In this document: one piece after another, positions 33,230 to 43,600 of the stretch | How positions within the stretch are numbered: position 1 is the stretch's first letter | Layout: each line of letters opens with the position of its first letter | Source: Gammaproteobacteria bacterium | GTDB lineage: Bacteria > Pseudomonadota > Gammaproteobacteria > SURF-13 | DNA length: 62,471 bases | Assembly (NCBI GenBank): GCA_016195665.1 | Contig: JACPZD010000039.1 | Coordinates: forward strand, 1-62,471 | Direction of reading: 5' to 3' | Made by a program: the position numbers and the translations under genes | The notes under the pieces: generated by a model | Databases searched by the model: none | Told to the model about the DNA's origin: nothing | What the model saw: only the letters and a program-made list of their open reading frames with translations

Positions 33230-34510
33230 ATGAAGAATAATCAGACTGTCATTCTGAAAAAGAAGCCGCTCTGGAAAAGGCTGGGGCCAGGTCTCATCAC
33301 CGGGGCGGCGGATGATGATCCAAGCGGCATTGCCACGTATTCCCAGGCGGGGGCCGGTTTCGGCTATGGGATGCTGTGGACGGCATTCTTCACGTTCCCC
33401 CTCATGGTCGGAATCCAGAGCGTGAGCGCCCGCATCGGCCGGGTGACGGGCAACGGGCTCGCCGCCAATATCCGCCGGCATTACTCTCCCTGGCTCCTCT
33501 ACGGTCTCGTCGGGCTGCTGCTGATTGCAAACACCATCAACATCGCCGCCGATATCGGCGCGATGGCGGCTGCGCTGAAGCTTCTCATCGGCGGACCGGC
33601 GCATTGGTATGCGATAGCCTTCGCCGTGGTGTCTCTGGTGTTGCAAATCTTTATTCCCTTTCCGCGCTATGCGCCCATTCTGAAGATGCTGACCTTGGCT
33701 CTGTTCGCTTACGTGGCTACTGTGTTCGTCGTCGAGGTGCCATGGGGCGAGGTGTTTTTGCGCACACTGATGCCGTCCGTGTCGTTCAAAACGGAATACG
33801 TGGTTACGGTGGTTGCCGTGTTCGGCACGACCATCAGCCCGTATCTCTTCTTCTGGCAGGCCTCACAGGAGGCGGAGGAGCAGAGAGCAGCGAAAGGCGA
33901 GAAACCGCTGAAGGACGCGCCGGAACAGGCTCGCGCCCACCTGCGGCGCATCAAGATCGACACCTGCATCGGGATGGGTTTTTCCAACCTCGTCGCTTTC
34001 TTTATCATATTGACGGCTGCTGTGACCCTGCACCTGCATGGCGTCACGGACATTCAAACCTCCGCCCAGGCCGCGGAGGCGCTGCGTCCCCTGGCCGGCG
34101 AATTCGCGTTCGTGCTGTTCTCCGCAGGGATCGTCGGCACGGGATTGCTCGCCGTGCCGATTCTCGCCGGCTCGGCCGCATACGCCGTGGCGGAGGCGTT
34201 CAAGTGGCGGATCGGTCTGGGCCGCACGCTTCCGCATGCGAAAGATTTTTACACGATACTGGCCATCGCGACCCTGTTGGGCGTGGCGCTTAATTTCACA
34301 TCCATTGATCCTATCAAGGCCCTCTTCTGGAGCGCCGTCATCAACGGCGTCATTGCAGTGCCCATCATGGTAGTGATGATGCTAATGGCGGCGAGACCGG
34401 ATGTCATGGGACAATTTGTGGTCACGCGCCGGCTCCGGATTCTCGGCTGGCTGGCGACGGCCGTGATGGCGCTCGCGGTGCTCGCCATGCTTGCGACGTG
34501 GGGGAAGTAA
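33230..34510 (+). CDS. Nramp-family divalent metal transporter, non-canonical metal site
   Basis: 426 residues, about eleven membrane segments with the Nramp/LeuT layout (KRLGPGLITGAADDDPSGIA in TM1). Canonical Nramps carry DPGN in TM1 and MPH in TM6; here these read DPSG and ISPYLFFWQ, so the methionine and histidine metal ligands are absent. Such variants occur in a distinct bacterial Nramp-related branch, where Mg or other hard ions have been proposed. Substrate therefore uncertain: Mn, Mg or another divalent ion. No regulator gene is adjacent. Confidence 0.85.
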   Translation: MKNNQTVILKKKPLWKRLGPGLITGAADDDPSGIATYSQAGAGFGYGMLWTAFFTFPLMVGIQSVSARIGRVTGNGLAANIRRHYSPWLLYGLVGLLLIANTINIAADIGAMAAALKLLIGGPAHWYAIAFAVVSLVLQIFIPFPRYAPILKMLTLALFAYVATVFVVEVPWGEVFLRTLMPSVSFKTEYVVTVVAVFGTTISPYLFFWQASQEAEEQRAAKGEKPLKDAPEQARAHLRRIKIDTCIGMGFSNLVAFFIILTAAVTLHLHGVTDIQTSAQAAEALRPLAGEFAFVLFSAGIVGTGLLAVPILAGSAAYAVAEAFKWRIGLGRTLPHAKDFYTILAIATLLGVALNFTSIDPIKALFWSAVINGVIAVPIMVVMMLMAARPDVMGQFVVTRRLRILGWLATAVMALAVLAMLATWGK

Positions 34511-34564
34511 ACGACATTACCGCATTGTTGTTCTGCCAGACACCTTCGGCGATTTTGGGTGCGG

Positions 34565-34661
34565 TTATTCTATGACCGCGTGGAGGTGTATGCTCACCTC
34601 GACAGTGTGTTCCTGGCGGTCGCCAACAAGGAGAATCGTCTTGTCCCGTTGCTCGCTGCCT
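34565..34661 (-). pseudogene. C-terminal remnant of a second NdvB-type glucan synthase
   Basis: On the minus strand the frame ending at TAA 34565 reads GSEQRDKTILLVGDRQEHTV then EVSIHLHAVIE. This aligns with the last residues of the intact synthase gene ending at 37700 ([20 protein letters not shown] then EVKVMALSS). The nucleotide similarity is partial, so it is an older relic or a relative rather than a fresh duplication. Upstream of it, homology is lost in a proline/alanine-rich stretch. Confidence 0.6.
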
Positions 34662-34740
34662 GCGGAGGCGGCAGGCACGGCTGGAAATGCTTTCGACGCA
34701 GTGGGTGAGGGAGGTGGAGACTGCGCGTCCGGCGTTGGCA

Positions 34741-34998
34741 CTACCTCACGCTTGCGTACTGGCTTGTGTTCGCTTCCATGCTTGGGTCGGTCACCTGCAG
34801 ACTGTGTCCGCGTTGACGGAAGGCCGCCTTGATATCGGCGACTTCGAGTCGGGTTTCGTCGTAGCGCACTGTAGCGTTTCCCGCAGCGAAATTCACTGTA
34901 GCGCTTTCGACACCCGGTACCTTGCCAATCCGCTTCTCCACTTCGTCCCCGCCCAATACCGACAGCAAGCCGTGCACTTCAATAACGCTCGTTTTCAT
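34741..34998 (-). CDS. HMA-fold protein lacking the CxxC metal site
   Basis: 85 residues, ferredoxin-like heavy-metal-associated fold: EVEKRIGKVPGVESATVNFA and GNATVRYDETRLEVADIKAA. The loop that normally holds MxCxxC reads GLLSVLGGDEVE, so copper binding by cysteines is impossible. Such domains occur as leaders of metal P-type ATPases; no ATPase follows here. The tail (DPSMEANTSQYASVR) runs towards the glucan-synthase remnant. Probably a leftover or regulatory domain. Confidence 0.7.
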   Translation of the reverse strand: MKTSVIEVHGLLSVLGGDEVEKRIGKVPGVESATVNFAAGNATVRYDETRLEVADIKAAFRQRGHSLQVTDPSMEANTSQYASVR

Positions 34999-35048
34999 CG
35001 CGCCTCCTTAATGGTCTTCATATTCAAAATATCTTGTTACGTCTCCGA

Positions 35049-35855
35049 TCACTTTGCAAGCTGGCCGTTTTCGATGGTTGAGACATCGTATGCAAATACG
35101 ATTTGTGGGTCAGGACGGATCAGTCGCTCATCTTTGCCGGTGTAGTGAAGCCGGCCGAGCATATCCTTGATGATGTTGAGCCGCGCCAGATGTTTGTTGT
35201 CGGCGCGCACGAGGGTCCACGGTGCGATGGCGTTGTGGGTGTGTGCCAGCATCTCGTCGCGAGCCAGGCTATACTGCTTCCATTTCTTGAGCGCCAGGTC
35301 GTCAAGCGTACTGACTTTCCATTGTGTGAGTGGGTCACTCTTTCGCTCATCCAAGCGTTTCTCTTGCTCTGTTTTGCTGATGTCAAGGTAGTACTTGAGG
35401 AGCTTGATTCCCGAGCGCACTAACATATGCTCGAACTCTGACACAGAGCCCATGAACTCTTGGTACTCGGCCTCGGTGCAGAAACCCATTACCCGCTCCA
35501 CCCCGGCACGGTTATACCAACTGCGGTTAAACAGCACGAGTTCCTGGGCCGCTGGCAAATAAGGAACATAACGCTGGAAGTACCAAGAGGTACGGTCCCG
35601 GTCAGAGGGTTTGCCGAGGGCGACAACGCGGGTTTCGCGTGGGCTCAGATGCTGGACAATGCGCTTGATCGTGCCATCCTTGCCGGACGCATCCCGGCCC
35701 TCCAGGATGATCAGTATCTTGTCATCGCATTTGATGAAGTGCCGTTGCAGCTTGACCAGTTCGATCTGGAGCTTGCGCAGGCTGTTCTTATAGCTCTTTT
35801 TCGAAATCGAGGGCGCGTGCCCGCTCGATTCAGTTTCGTGGGCTTTCTTGCTCAT
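35049..35855 (-). CDS. ppk2: Polyphosphate kinase 2 (PPK2)
   Basis: About 268 residues. P-loop-type core: LEGRDASGKDGTIKRIVQHL (Walker A), GKPSDRDRTSWYFQRYVPYL, lid FNRSWYNRAGVERVMGFC and a Walker-B-like LLKYYLDISKTEQEKRL. One-domain PPK2 enzymes use polyphosphate to phosphorylate GDP or ADP. I set the start at ATG 35855; the frame extends to a TTG at 35897 without a better ribosome site. Neighbouring HMA and Met-rich genes suggest a metal or stress setting. Confidence 0.9.
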   Translation of the reverse strand: MSKKAHETESSGHAPSISKKSYKNSLRKLQIELVKLQRHFIKCDDKILIILEGRDASGKDGTIKRIVQHLSPRETRVVALGKPSDRDRTSWYFQRYVPYLPAAQELVLFNRSWYNRAGVERVMGFCTEAEYQEFMGSVSEFEHMLVRSGIKLLKYYLDISKTEQEKRLDERKSDPLTQWKVSTLDDLALKKWKQYSLARDEMLAHTHNAIAPWTLVRADNKHLARLNIIKDMLGRLHYTGKDERLIRPDPQIVFAYDVSTIENGQLAK

Positions 35856-35947
35856 CTGACGATGTCGTTGCCCATGTGTGTGCGAGTGAAGAGACAACTT
35901 GTCATGGCGTGTTCCTGTAACAGTGGGTAAAGAAGTCTCGGCGCAAG

Positions 35948-36202
35948 TTAGCCGCAGCAGCCACCCTTGCCTTGAGGTTCCGGAGTAGTATTGGTGGTAT
36001 TCACACCATAGCCCGCGTCTCTCACGGCCGATTGTAGTTGCTCAGGCGAGGTCAGCCGCTCGTCGTATTGCACCGTGGCTTCGCCGGCAGCGAGCGACAC
36101 TTTTACGTCACCGACTCCGGTAATCGCCTTCAGCGCGTGCGTTACATTGCTGGTGCAGCCGCCGCAGGTCATTCCCGTTACTTTTAAAAGTTCAGTTTGC
36201 AT
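35948..36202 (-). CDS. Copper-chaperone-like HMA protein
   Basis: 84 residues beginning MQTELLKVTGMTCGGCTSNV. The MTCGGC motif is the metal-binding site, followed by VTHALKAITGVGDVKVSLAA and ATVQYDERLTSPEQLQSAV of the ferredoxin-like fold. The C-terminus GKGGCCG adds a second cysteine pair. Likely a Cu(I) chaperone. Start at 36202 behind AGAGG; a longer start at 36220 is less likely. Confidence 0.88.
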   Translation of the reverse strand: MQTELLKVTGMTCGGCTSNVTHALKAITGVGDVKVSLAAGEATVQYDERLTSPEQLQSAVRDAGYGVNTTNTTPEPQGKGGCCG

Positions 36203-36344
36203 GGTGATGCCTCTTTCCAAAGGGTTGAATAAAAACTACATGGTAATATGCCCTTAAGTTGTTGTACCTTCGCCGACGATGATCATGTCGCCCAATGCAT
36301 AGCGATGTGACGGAGTGTTGACTTCATGGGGCTCTACTAAAATT

Positions 36345-36605
36345 CTATGAGTGATAAATCTGGCATTTCGCGCCGGGTTTATGTTTGATGTCGAAATAGG
36401 CGCGCAGCTCCACTTCTGTCGGCTGTTTCAGGAACACGACCTCATCGTCCACCATCAGATTCGGCGAATGCCGGATGCCGAATTTTTGAACAAGGTCGCA
36501 GTCTTCCACGAAACATACGCGGTACGGAATCCGCAAGAATTTGAGTTCTTTTTCCAGGTTTTTACGATGCGTACAAGCCTTCGTCGCGATGATCGTTACA
36601 TCCAT
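36345..36605 (-). CDS. Glutaredoxin/thioredoxin-fold small protein
   Basis: About 86 residues from MDVTIIATKACTHRKNLEKE. The active-site loop reads ACTHRKNL, so only one cysteine of the usual CxxC remains. FGIRHSPNLMVDDEVV contains the cis-proline of the thioredoxin fold. Family members sit in copper/mercury resistance contexts. A GGAGG site precedes the chosen ATG; the open frame extends to 36677. The C-terminus GAKCQIYHS adds another cysteine. Confidence 0.75.
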   Translation of the reverse strand: MDVTIIATKACTHRKNLEKELKFLRIPYRVCFVEDCDLVQKFGIRHSPNLMVDDEVVFLKQPTEVELRAYFDIKHKPGAKCQIYHS

Positions 36606-36706
36606 GGCGGCCTCCAAAAAAACTTTGCGTTGTGCTGCGCCCCTCAACCCTTGTAAACCGCTGGCGGGCAGCGGCACAGCGCGTCACGCTGTGCCGTGCG
36701 GGTCCT

Positions 36707-37060
36707 TTACATGCCTTTCATACCGCCATCCATCTTGCCGTCCTTGGCATCGCCGCCCATCATTCCATGGCCGCCCATCATGCCCTGCTTCATGTGCATG
36801 CCGTCCTGCATCATCTTTGAGTGCTCTTGCATAAGCCGCTCGCGCTCCTGCGGATTTTTCGCATCCATGATCTTGTGCATCTGCTCGTGCATCCGGAGCA
36901 TGTGCTCCTGCATTTTGCCCATCTGTATCTGTTTGTCCTGGTCTGTCATGGCCTTGGACGGGGTCTTTTCCATGTCGGAGCGATGAGCCTCATCTGCCCA
37001 GGCAAGCGGCATGGATAATGGCAGGGTGGTTAGTACAGCTATGAGAAGTGATTTATTCAT
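36707..37060 (-). CDS. Periplasmic Met/His-rich protein (metal-binding candidate)
   Basis: 117 residues. Signal peptide MNKSLLIAVLTTLPLSMPLA with AWA cleavage. The mature part is extremely rich in methionine, with MxxM, HxxM and MMxGHxMM patterns (KMQEHMLRMHEQMHKIMDAK, KQGMMGGHGMMGGDAKDG). This resembles Cu-binding Met-rich periplasmic proteins. Located with two HMA proteins and a thioredoxin-fold protein, which supports a copper-handling role; direct evidence is lacking. Confidence 0.78.
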   Translation of the reverse strand: MNKSLLIAVLTTLPLSMPLAWADEAHRSDMEKTPSKAMTDQDKQIQMGKMQEHMLRMHEQMHKIMDAKNPQERERLMQEHSKMMQDGMHMKQGMMGGHGMMGGDAKDGKMDGGMKGM

Positions 37061-37523
37061 TTTTGAGTCTCCACGTTGAGATTGATAGAAAGGGTGTTTT
37101 ACTGAGGTCCAAGTGGCGCCACGCAGGCACCGCTCCGCTATTTACGTATACTTTTCGCATCACAGCCCATTTGTTGGTCCACGTCTTGCGAGTTTTCATC
37201 CTGTTCTTAAAAAATCAACTGATCAGCAAACCTTAAAATCCAAGGCTCGCATGATCATATTTACACTGAAAGCCAAGGTTGTTCTGTGCGTTACCGAACA
37301 TAGATTGACTTGATTAGTGGTCGGGCTGCCCTTGATATCGACGCCAATGTTCACCTGTATTATTCCGCACTCGGTGATTGATCGCCTGCCAAGATCAAAA
37401 ATCTTCTGATTCATGGGGATATCGTTGTGGCACCGGGCGCGGCTGGTTTGGAGGCATAAGGCAGGCCCCTTACAGTCTATGTTCTGCCACGTGGCGACCT
37501 TGCCGGCAGATTGGCGCCCGCTA
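37061..37523. other. Intergenic stretch, nothing recognised
   Basis: No supported gene. Open frames here lack ribosome sites and domain patterns. The block 37223-37543 overlaps the DUF3096 gene in another frame. No repeat or strong hairpin noticed. Confidence 0.4.
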
Positions 37524-37679
37524 TTACCGGATATGAAAACCACTCCCCCCGAACAGCCCGATCAAGCCGATAATAATCAAATATATTGCGACGATGTAGT
37601 TCAGTAGACGAGGTACAACCAGAATGAGAATGCCGGCGATCAGCGAAACCAGCGGGGCGAGACTTAGAGTCATGTTCAT
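37524..37679 (-). CDS. DUF3096-family small membrane protein
   Basis: 51 residues, MNMTLSLAPLVSLIAGILIL then VVPRLLNYIVAIYLIIIGLI. It has two hydrophobic helices and the PRLLNYIVAIYL signature of DUF3096. An AAGGAG site (37692-37697) lies 12 bases before the first ATG; the second ATG at 37673 is the alternative. The family is found near stress and envelope genes; function unknown. Confidence 0.85.
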   Translation of the reverse strand: MNMTLSLAPLVSLIAGILILVVPRLLNYIVAIYLIIIGLIGLFGGSGFHIR

Positions 37680-37699
37680 GTTTATGTTTATCTCCTTGG

Positions 37700-40600
37700 T
37701 TATGAGTGAACTGAGGATAGTGCCATTACTTTCACTTCGACCGCGTGATCCTGGCGGTCGTCTATCAGTGGAATGATTTTGTCGGGACGTTCGACGCCAT
37801 CCACTGTTACGCGCATGGTGTCGCGCTGCGAAGCATCGGTGGCTTCAGTTTGCGTCACGGCAATATGATAGACCGTCTCCCGGTACCGATAGTGTATCTT
37901 GAACGCTTTCCAGTGCACAGGGAGGCACGGAGCGAAATGCAGTTTGTCCACTTCCAGTCTCAACCCCAGGAGTGATTCCACGATCAGCCGGTACATCCAG
38001 CCGGCCGAGCCCGTGTACCAGCTCCATCCACCGCGGCCGGTGTGCGGCGAGAGCGCATAGACGTCGGCCGCGACGACGTACGGTTCCACTTTGTAGGTCG
38101 CCACACCCTCCGGAGACTTTGCATGGTTCACCGGGTTGATCATGGTCAACAGTTCCCACGCGCGCCGGCTGTCGCCCAATGCGGCAAACGCCATCGCCGC
38201 CCAGATTGCCCCATGGGTATATTGCCCGCCATTCTCTCTCACACCGGGGACGTACCCTCTTATATAACCGGGATCCAAATTCGACTTGTCGAAGGGCGGG
38301 TCCAAGAGTTGGATGAGTGCGTGGTCGCGGCGCACCAGGCGCTCATCTACCGCTTTCATTGCCATCCGTGAGCGTTTGGCATCGCCCGCGCCGGATAGCA
38401 CCGACCAGCTCTGCGCAATCGAATCAATTTGGCATTCTGGATTGCTCGCCGAGCCGAGCGGGGTGCCGTCGTCGAAGTAGGCGCGGCGGTACCACTCGCC
38501 ATCCCAGCCATTTTGCTCGATATTCCGGGTGAGCCGAATCCGCTCCCCTTCGCAACGTTCGGCAAAGGATGGGTCACCATGCAGGCGCGCAAGGCCAGTG
38601 AACTGTGTGAGCACTTCACAAAGGAAAAAGCCCAACCAGACGCTTTCGCCTTTGCCGTGTTTGCCCACCCTATTCATGCCGTCGTTCCAGTCGCCGGAGC
38701 CGATGAGCGGCAGGCCGTGCTCACCAAATCTGAGTCCTCTCAGGATGGCTCGCACACAGTGTTGGTACAAGCTGGCCGTCTCGATAGACCGGCCGGGTAG
38801 ATCGTAATACGAGTCGTCCTCTGCGTTGACGGGGCGGCCTTCGAGGAAGTGGATGGATTCATCCAGCACCCCGGTGTCCCCGGTGTTCAGAACGTAGCGG
38901 CACGTCGCCAGCGGCAGCCAGAGGTAATCATCCGAACAATGCGTACGCACGCCCCGGCCCATGGGGGGATGCCACCAATGCTGGACATCGCCTTCCAGGA
39001 ACTGACGGCCCGCGCAGAGGAGCAGGTGTTCGCGCACGCGCTGCGGCTCGGCGTGGATAAGCGCCATCACGTCTTGCAACTGGTCGCGGAAACCGAATGC
39101 GCCGCCCGATTGGTAGTATCCGCTGCGCGCCCAAAGACGGCACGCGATCGTTTGATACAAGAGCCAGCCGTTGGTCAGCACGTTCAGGGATTCATCGGGT
39201 GTTGCCACCTGCACGGCGCCGAGAGTGTGGTTCCAGTACTGCCATACCTTTTCCAGCGCCTCGCGCGCGGCAGTGGGTCCGCGCAAGCGACGCACCAGGT
39301 TGCCGGCGTCGCCGACGTCATGCCCCATGCCGAGCCTGAATGTGATCTCGCGCCCTTGTCCGGCGGCCAGCTCGAAGGCCACTTGAATAGCGGCGCAGGG
39401 ATCCAGGCCCGCCCCGATCTTGCCGGAGAGGCGCGACCGGCCCATTGCGGCCGGATTCTTGAGCGTGCCGTTGCGGCCGAGGAATTCAGTGCGGTCGCCG
39501 CTTAAGGTCCGCGTCGTATCGTCCACATCGAAGAACGCTACCCGATCGGTGAACTCCGTGTTGTAGGGGTTGCGCGCGTAGAGCGCCCCGCTGTGGGCGT
39601 CCACCTCGGTGGTCACGTGCATGGCCGATTTCGGCCGCAGATCTCCCAGCACCCATTCCGCATAGCCCGTGGCGGAAAGCCGGCGCGGCCGGCCTGACTC
39701 GTTATACACCTTGAGCACCGAGAATTTTATCGCTGCGTCCAGGGCCACGTATACCCACAGCTCCGAGCGGATGCCATCCTCGGCGTGCTCGAAGACGCTG
39801 TAGCCGAATCCGTGCCGGCTGACGTAGGAACCCGCTCCGCGACTGGGAAGCGGCGTGGGAGACCAGAAGTGGCCGCTCTCTTCGTCGCGGAGGTAAAAGG
39901 CTTCTCCGCTCGAATCGCACACGGGGTCGTTGTGCCAGGGGGTGAGGCGGAACTCGTGGGCGTTCTCGCTCCAGGTATAGGCGAGGCCGTTCTCCGAGAT
40001 GACGCTTCCAAACTGCGGATTCGCCAGCACGTTCACCCACGGCGCGGGCGTCACCTGTCCGGGTGCGGTCGTAATCACGTATTCGCGTCCGTCGGGAGTA
40101 AATCCCCCGAGTCCGTTGAAGAGAATCAGATCGCGATGCGGCCTTGCTGCACCCTCCGGGGCCTCGGGGCGATGACGCCGGGTCGGTTTGAAGCGCGGAA
40201 TGCGCACTTCTCTCAGGCCACTGCGGCTGATTTGTTCCGCCAGGGTTCCCCGGCTGTCGGAGATGATGATGCGCGCGACCGATTGCAGCAGAAAGCGGTC
40301 TTCGTTGGGTATCTGTTCCGCAGGGCGTACGAAGATTCCGCCCGGCCGATCCACAATATTGGCCTCGACGCCCGCGGCAATCAGCCCCATGATGTGTTCC
40401 TGGAGTAGTTGCCGGTAACCGGCGCGATCTTCGTTCCAGATCACCAGGTCCACCACCAGTCCCTTCAGGCGCCAGTATGCGTGGGCCTGCACCAGTTGGC
40501 GTACCAGATCAATATTGTCCGGGTCACCAATCTGCAGCAGCACGATCGGCAGATCGCCGGAAATGGCGTAGCCCCATAGACCGGATTGTCCGCGCCGGTT

Positions 40601-43600
40601 CTTGAGGAGGACACTCACGTCGGCGCGCAGTGAAGCATTGGCGTAGATGACGGAATTGGCCAGGTGTCCATAAAGTTGCGCGTCGGCCTCGGTGGCGTTG
40701 ATCTGCCGCAGCACCACCTGGGCATGGGTCCATGCCAGATCGAAGACGCGGTCCGCGAGCCGCCGATCCTGGTATTTTTCGACCAGGCCTAAGACGATGT
40801 CGCGGGTTTCGCCAATGCCGGTAACCATATCAATGATCACCGATTGTTCCGGATCGAGTGTTATTCGATAACGGATTGCGGCAATCGGATCCAGTACCGA
40901 GCCCTCATTACCCGAGAGCGCCGCGAAATCCGTCAATGCCTGGGGATCGGCGACGGTGCGTCCGCGACCGATGAATTGCATGCGCTGCGTTTCATAGGAA
41001 ATCTCTCCGGGGTCCGCTCCGTGCATGGCCATGAGGTGAAACATGCATGGCGTGTGTTCGCCGAGGGAACGGGGGCGGCGAGTGCAGAGGATGGCCCGCC
41101 GCGGGCGGATGATCTCGGTCTGAACAAACAGATTGCCGAACGCCGGATGCAGGGCGTCCGCGGCGGGCACTGCGAGCACCACCTCCGCGTAACTCGTGAT
41201 GTCCATCGTCCTGCGTGTCTGGGAACGGTTGGTGATGCGCACCCGGCGCAGTTCGATATCATCTTCCGGCGAAACAACGATCTCGGTATGGGTATCGAAA
41301 TCGCCATCGCCGACGAAATCCCGGCGGCGAAACTCCGCGCGTCCCTCCGAAAAAATCACAGCGTAATGCCTGGGCTGCTTCAGGGTGGGTTGATAGGCGG
41401 TTGACCAGAATGAACCGCTCGCCACGTCGCGGAGGTAACAGAACGTGCCCCAATTGTCGCACGTACTGTCTTCACGCCAGCGTGTGACGGCGAGGTCTTT
41501 CCAGCGGCTGTAGCCGCCGCCTGCGTTGGTGACCATCACGTGGTATCTGCCGTTGGACAACAACTGCACCTCCGGTACCGGCGTGTTGGGGCTGTTGAGT
41601 GTGCGTACCGGCGTCTCCGGAGCGCCGGAGGTCGCACGAATATCGGAAAGCTCGGTGATGTGCGAATAGAACGCCGTGGCTTTTGGAATGCGCTCATGGA
41701 GCAACAACAGGGTCGCCTGGAACAGGGGATCCGACTCGAATCGCTTCTGCATCGGACGGTCCAGCAGCAGATAGGCCAGAGACAACAGACTCATGCCCTG
41801 GTGATGCGCCATGAAGGACCGAACCACTGTGCTCGATCGCCCGCGCCGTTGCCGTGACGCGGTATAGTCGAGGGCTTCATAAAAGCCGAATCGTCCTGTC
41901 AGCCGTTCGGCGGCGAGCCGTTGCAAATTCAGGCAGGCCGCCTCGGGCGCCACCATCAACGCGAGCGCCGAGGCGTACGGTGCGATGACCAAGTCCTCGG
42001 CGAGCCCGCGTTTGAGTCCCAGACCGGGTACGCCAAAGGCACGATACTGGTAATTGAGGTGAACGTCCACCAGGTCGTAGCCGGATTCCGACATGCCCCA
42101 CGGTACGCCACGCTGCCTCCCATACTCGATGTGTTTCTCCACCGCCGCCTTATAGGTCCGGTCGAGCAGCGTGTTATCAAAAGTCGGCATCACCAGGAGC
42201 GGCATCAGATACTCGAACATCGAGCCGCTCCACGACAGTAGAACCGGTTCGCCACCGATGCTCGTGAGCAGGCGCCCCAGGGCAAACCAACTCTCCTGCG
42301 GCAGGCGTCCCTGTGCAATCGCCACGAAACAGCATAATCTCACTTCCGAAGCCAGCAGATCGTAGCAGCTGGAGTCCAGCCGCAGATCATTCACGTTGTA
42401 TCCGATAGCCAGCAGACGACGCCCCTTGTCGTACAGGAAGTCGTATTCCATGTCTGCGATCTCGCTTGCTTGCAATGCAAGGCGCCCGATTGTCGCGATC
42501 CGCTCCTGGGCGCGGCGACCGGCTTCCGCAATCAGCCGGCTAATCTCGGTAAGCCACTCGCGTTCCGCCGGTGTCGCCTCCGAGTCGAGCCGGCGCTCGA
42601 TTAACGGCAGCAACTCAAGCTCGAGTTTCGCCAGTTCGCGCAGCGTGGGTGTCTCGCGGAGGCCGGGAAGATCGCTGATCCCGCTCGGCCCGGCGGGCAG
42701 CGCGACCCAGGGGGCGAGAAACGTCAACTCGTCGAGAGCGCTCCGGCATTGTTGGGCCAGTGCCTGCGCCCACCCAATCGCTTCGCTCTCAGGGGCGGCA
42801 TCGAGGCTGCCGGCGATGTGGGCGGCGCTTGTTGCCAGCCGGGCCAGACATCGCTGCGCTGCGGCGAGTGTGGCCGGCCGGGCAGCGCATACGGATTCGA
42901 GATCCTTCCGGAATTGAGCGAGCGGGGCCGACGTGACACCTTCCGCTGCATCCATTAGAACGTCCAATGTGTCGTGGAGCCCGTCAAACAATCGCGCTCC
43001 CAGAATCGTGTCATCGGGAAGCGCCAGCAGCCCCGGCCGCAATGTCAGCAAATGTCCCGCAAGGTTGCCGCTGTCCACCGTTGAAACGTAGCGAGGGGAC
43101 AGCGGTTGCAGAGACTGCGTGTCATACCAGTTGTAAAAATGGCCGCGGTGCCGCTCCAAGGCCTGCATCGTGCGTAGCGCATTCGCCGTGCGCTCCACGA
43201 GTACTCCGGCCGGAATGTAGCCGAAGTCGTACGCGGACAGATTTGCAAGCAGCGCAAGCCCCATGTTGGTCGGAGAGGTGCGATGCGCAATCGTGGCTCC
43301 GCGATACTCCTGATAGTTATCCGGCGGCAGCCAATGATCTTCCGGGCCGATGAAGATCTCGAAGAACGCCCAGGTCTTGCGGGAAATTTTCCGGAGAAAG
43401 AGGATCTGCGCGGCCGTCAGTTTCGCCGCACGGCGAGCGAGCGGCCGGCTGATCCACCAGGCGATGGCGGGGGAGGCAAACCAGAGGAACAGTATCGGCC
43501 CGGCCGCGGTCAACGCGGCCGGGTTCGACTGCGCCAGAACCATCGTTGTAGCGGAGGCGATAACGGGGGCGATCCACATTGTCCGGAAAGAAGCAACGAG

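Noticed and set aside
33376-34293. 305-codon frame inside the Nramp gene
   Set aside because: Arginine-rich out-of-frame shadow of a clear membrane protein.
37223-37543. 106-codon minus-strand frame
   Set aside because: Overlaps the well-supported DUF3096 gene in another frame and has no recognisable motif.
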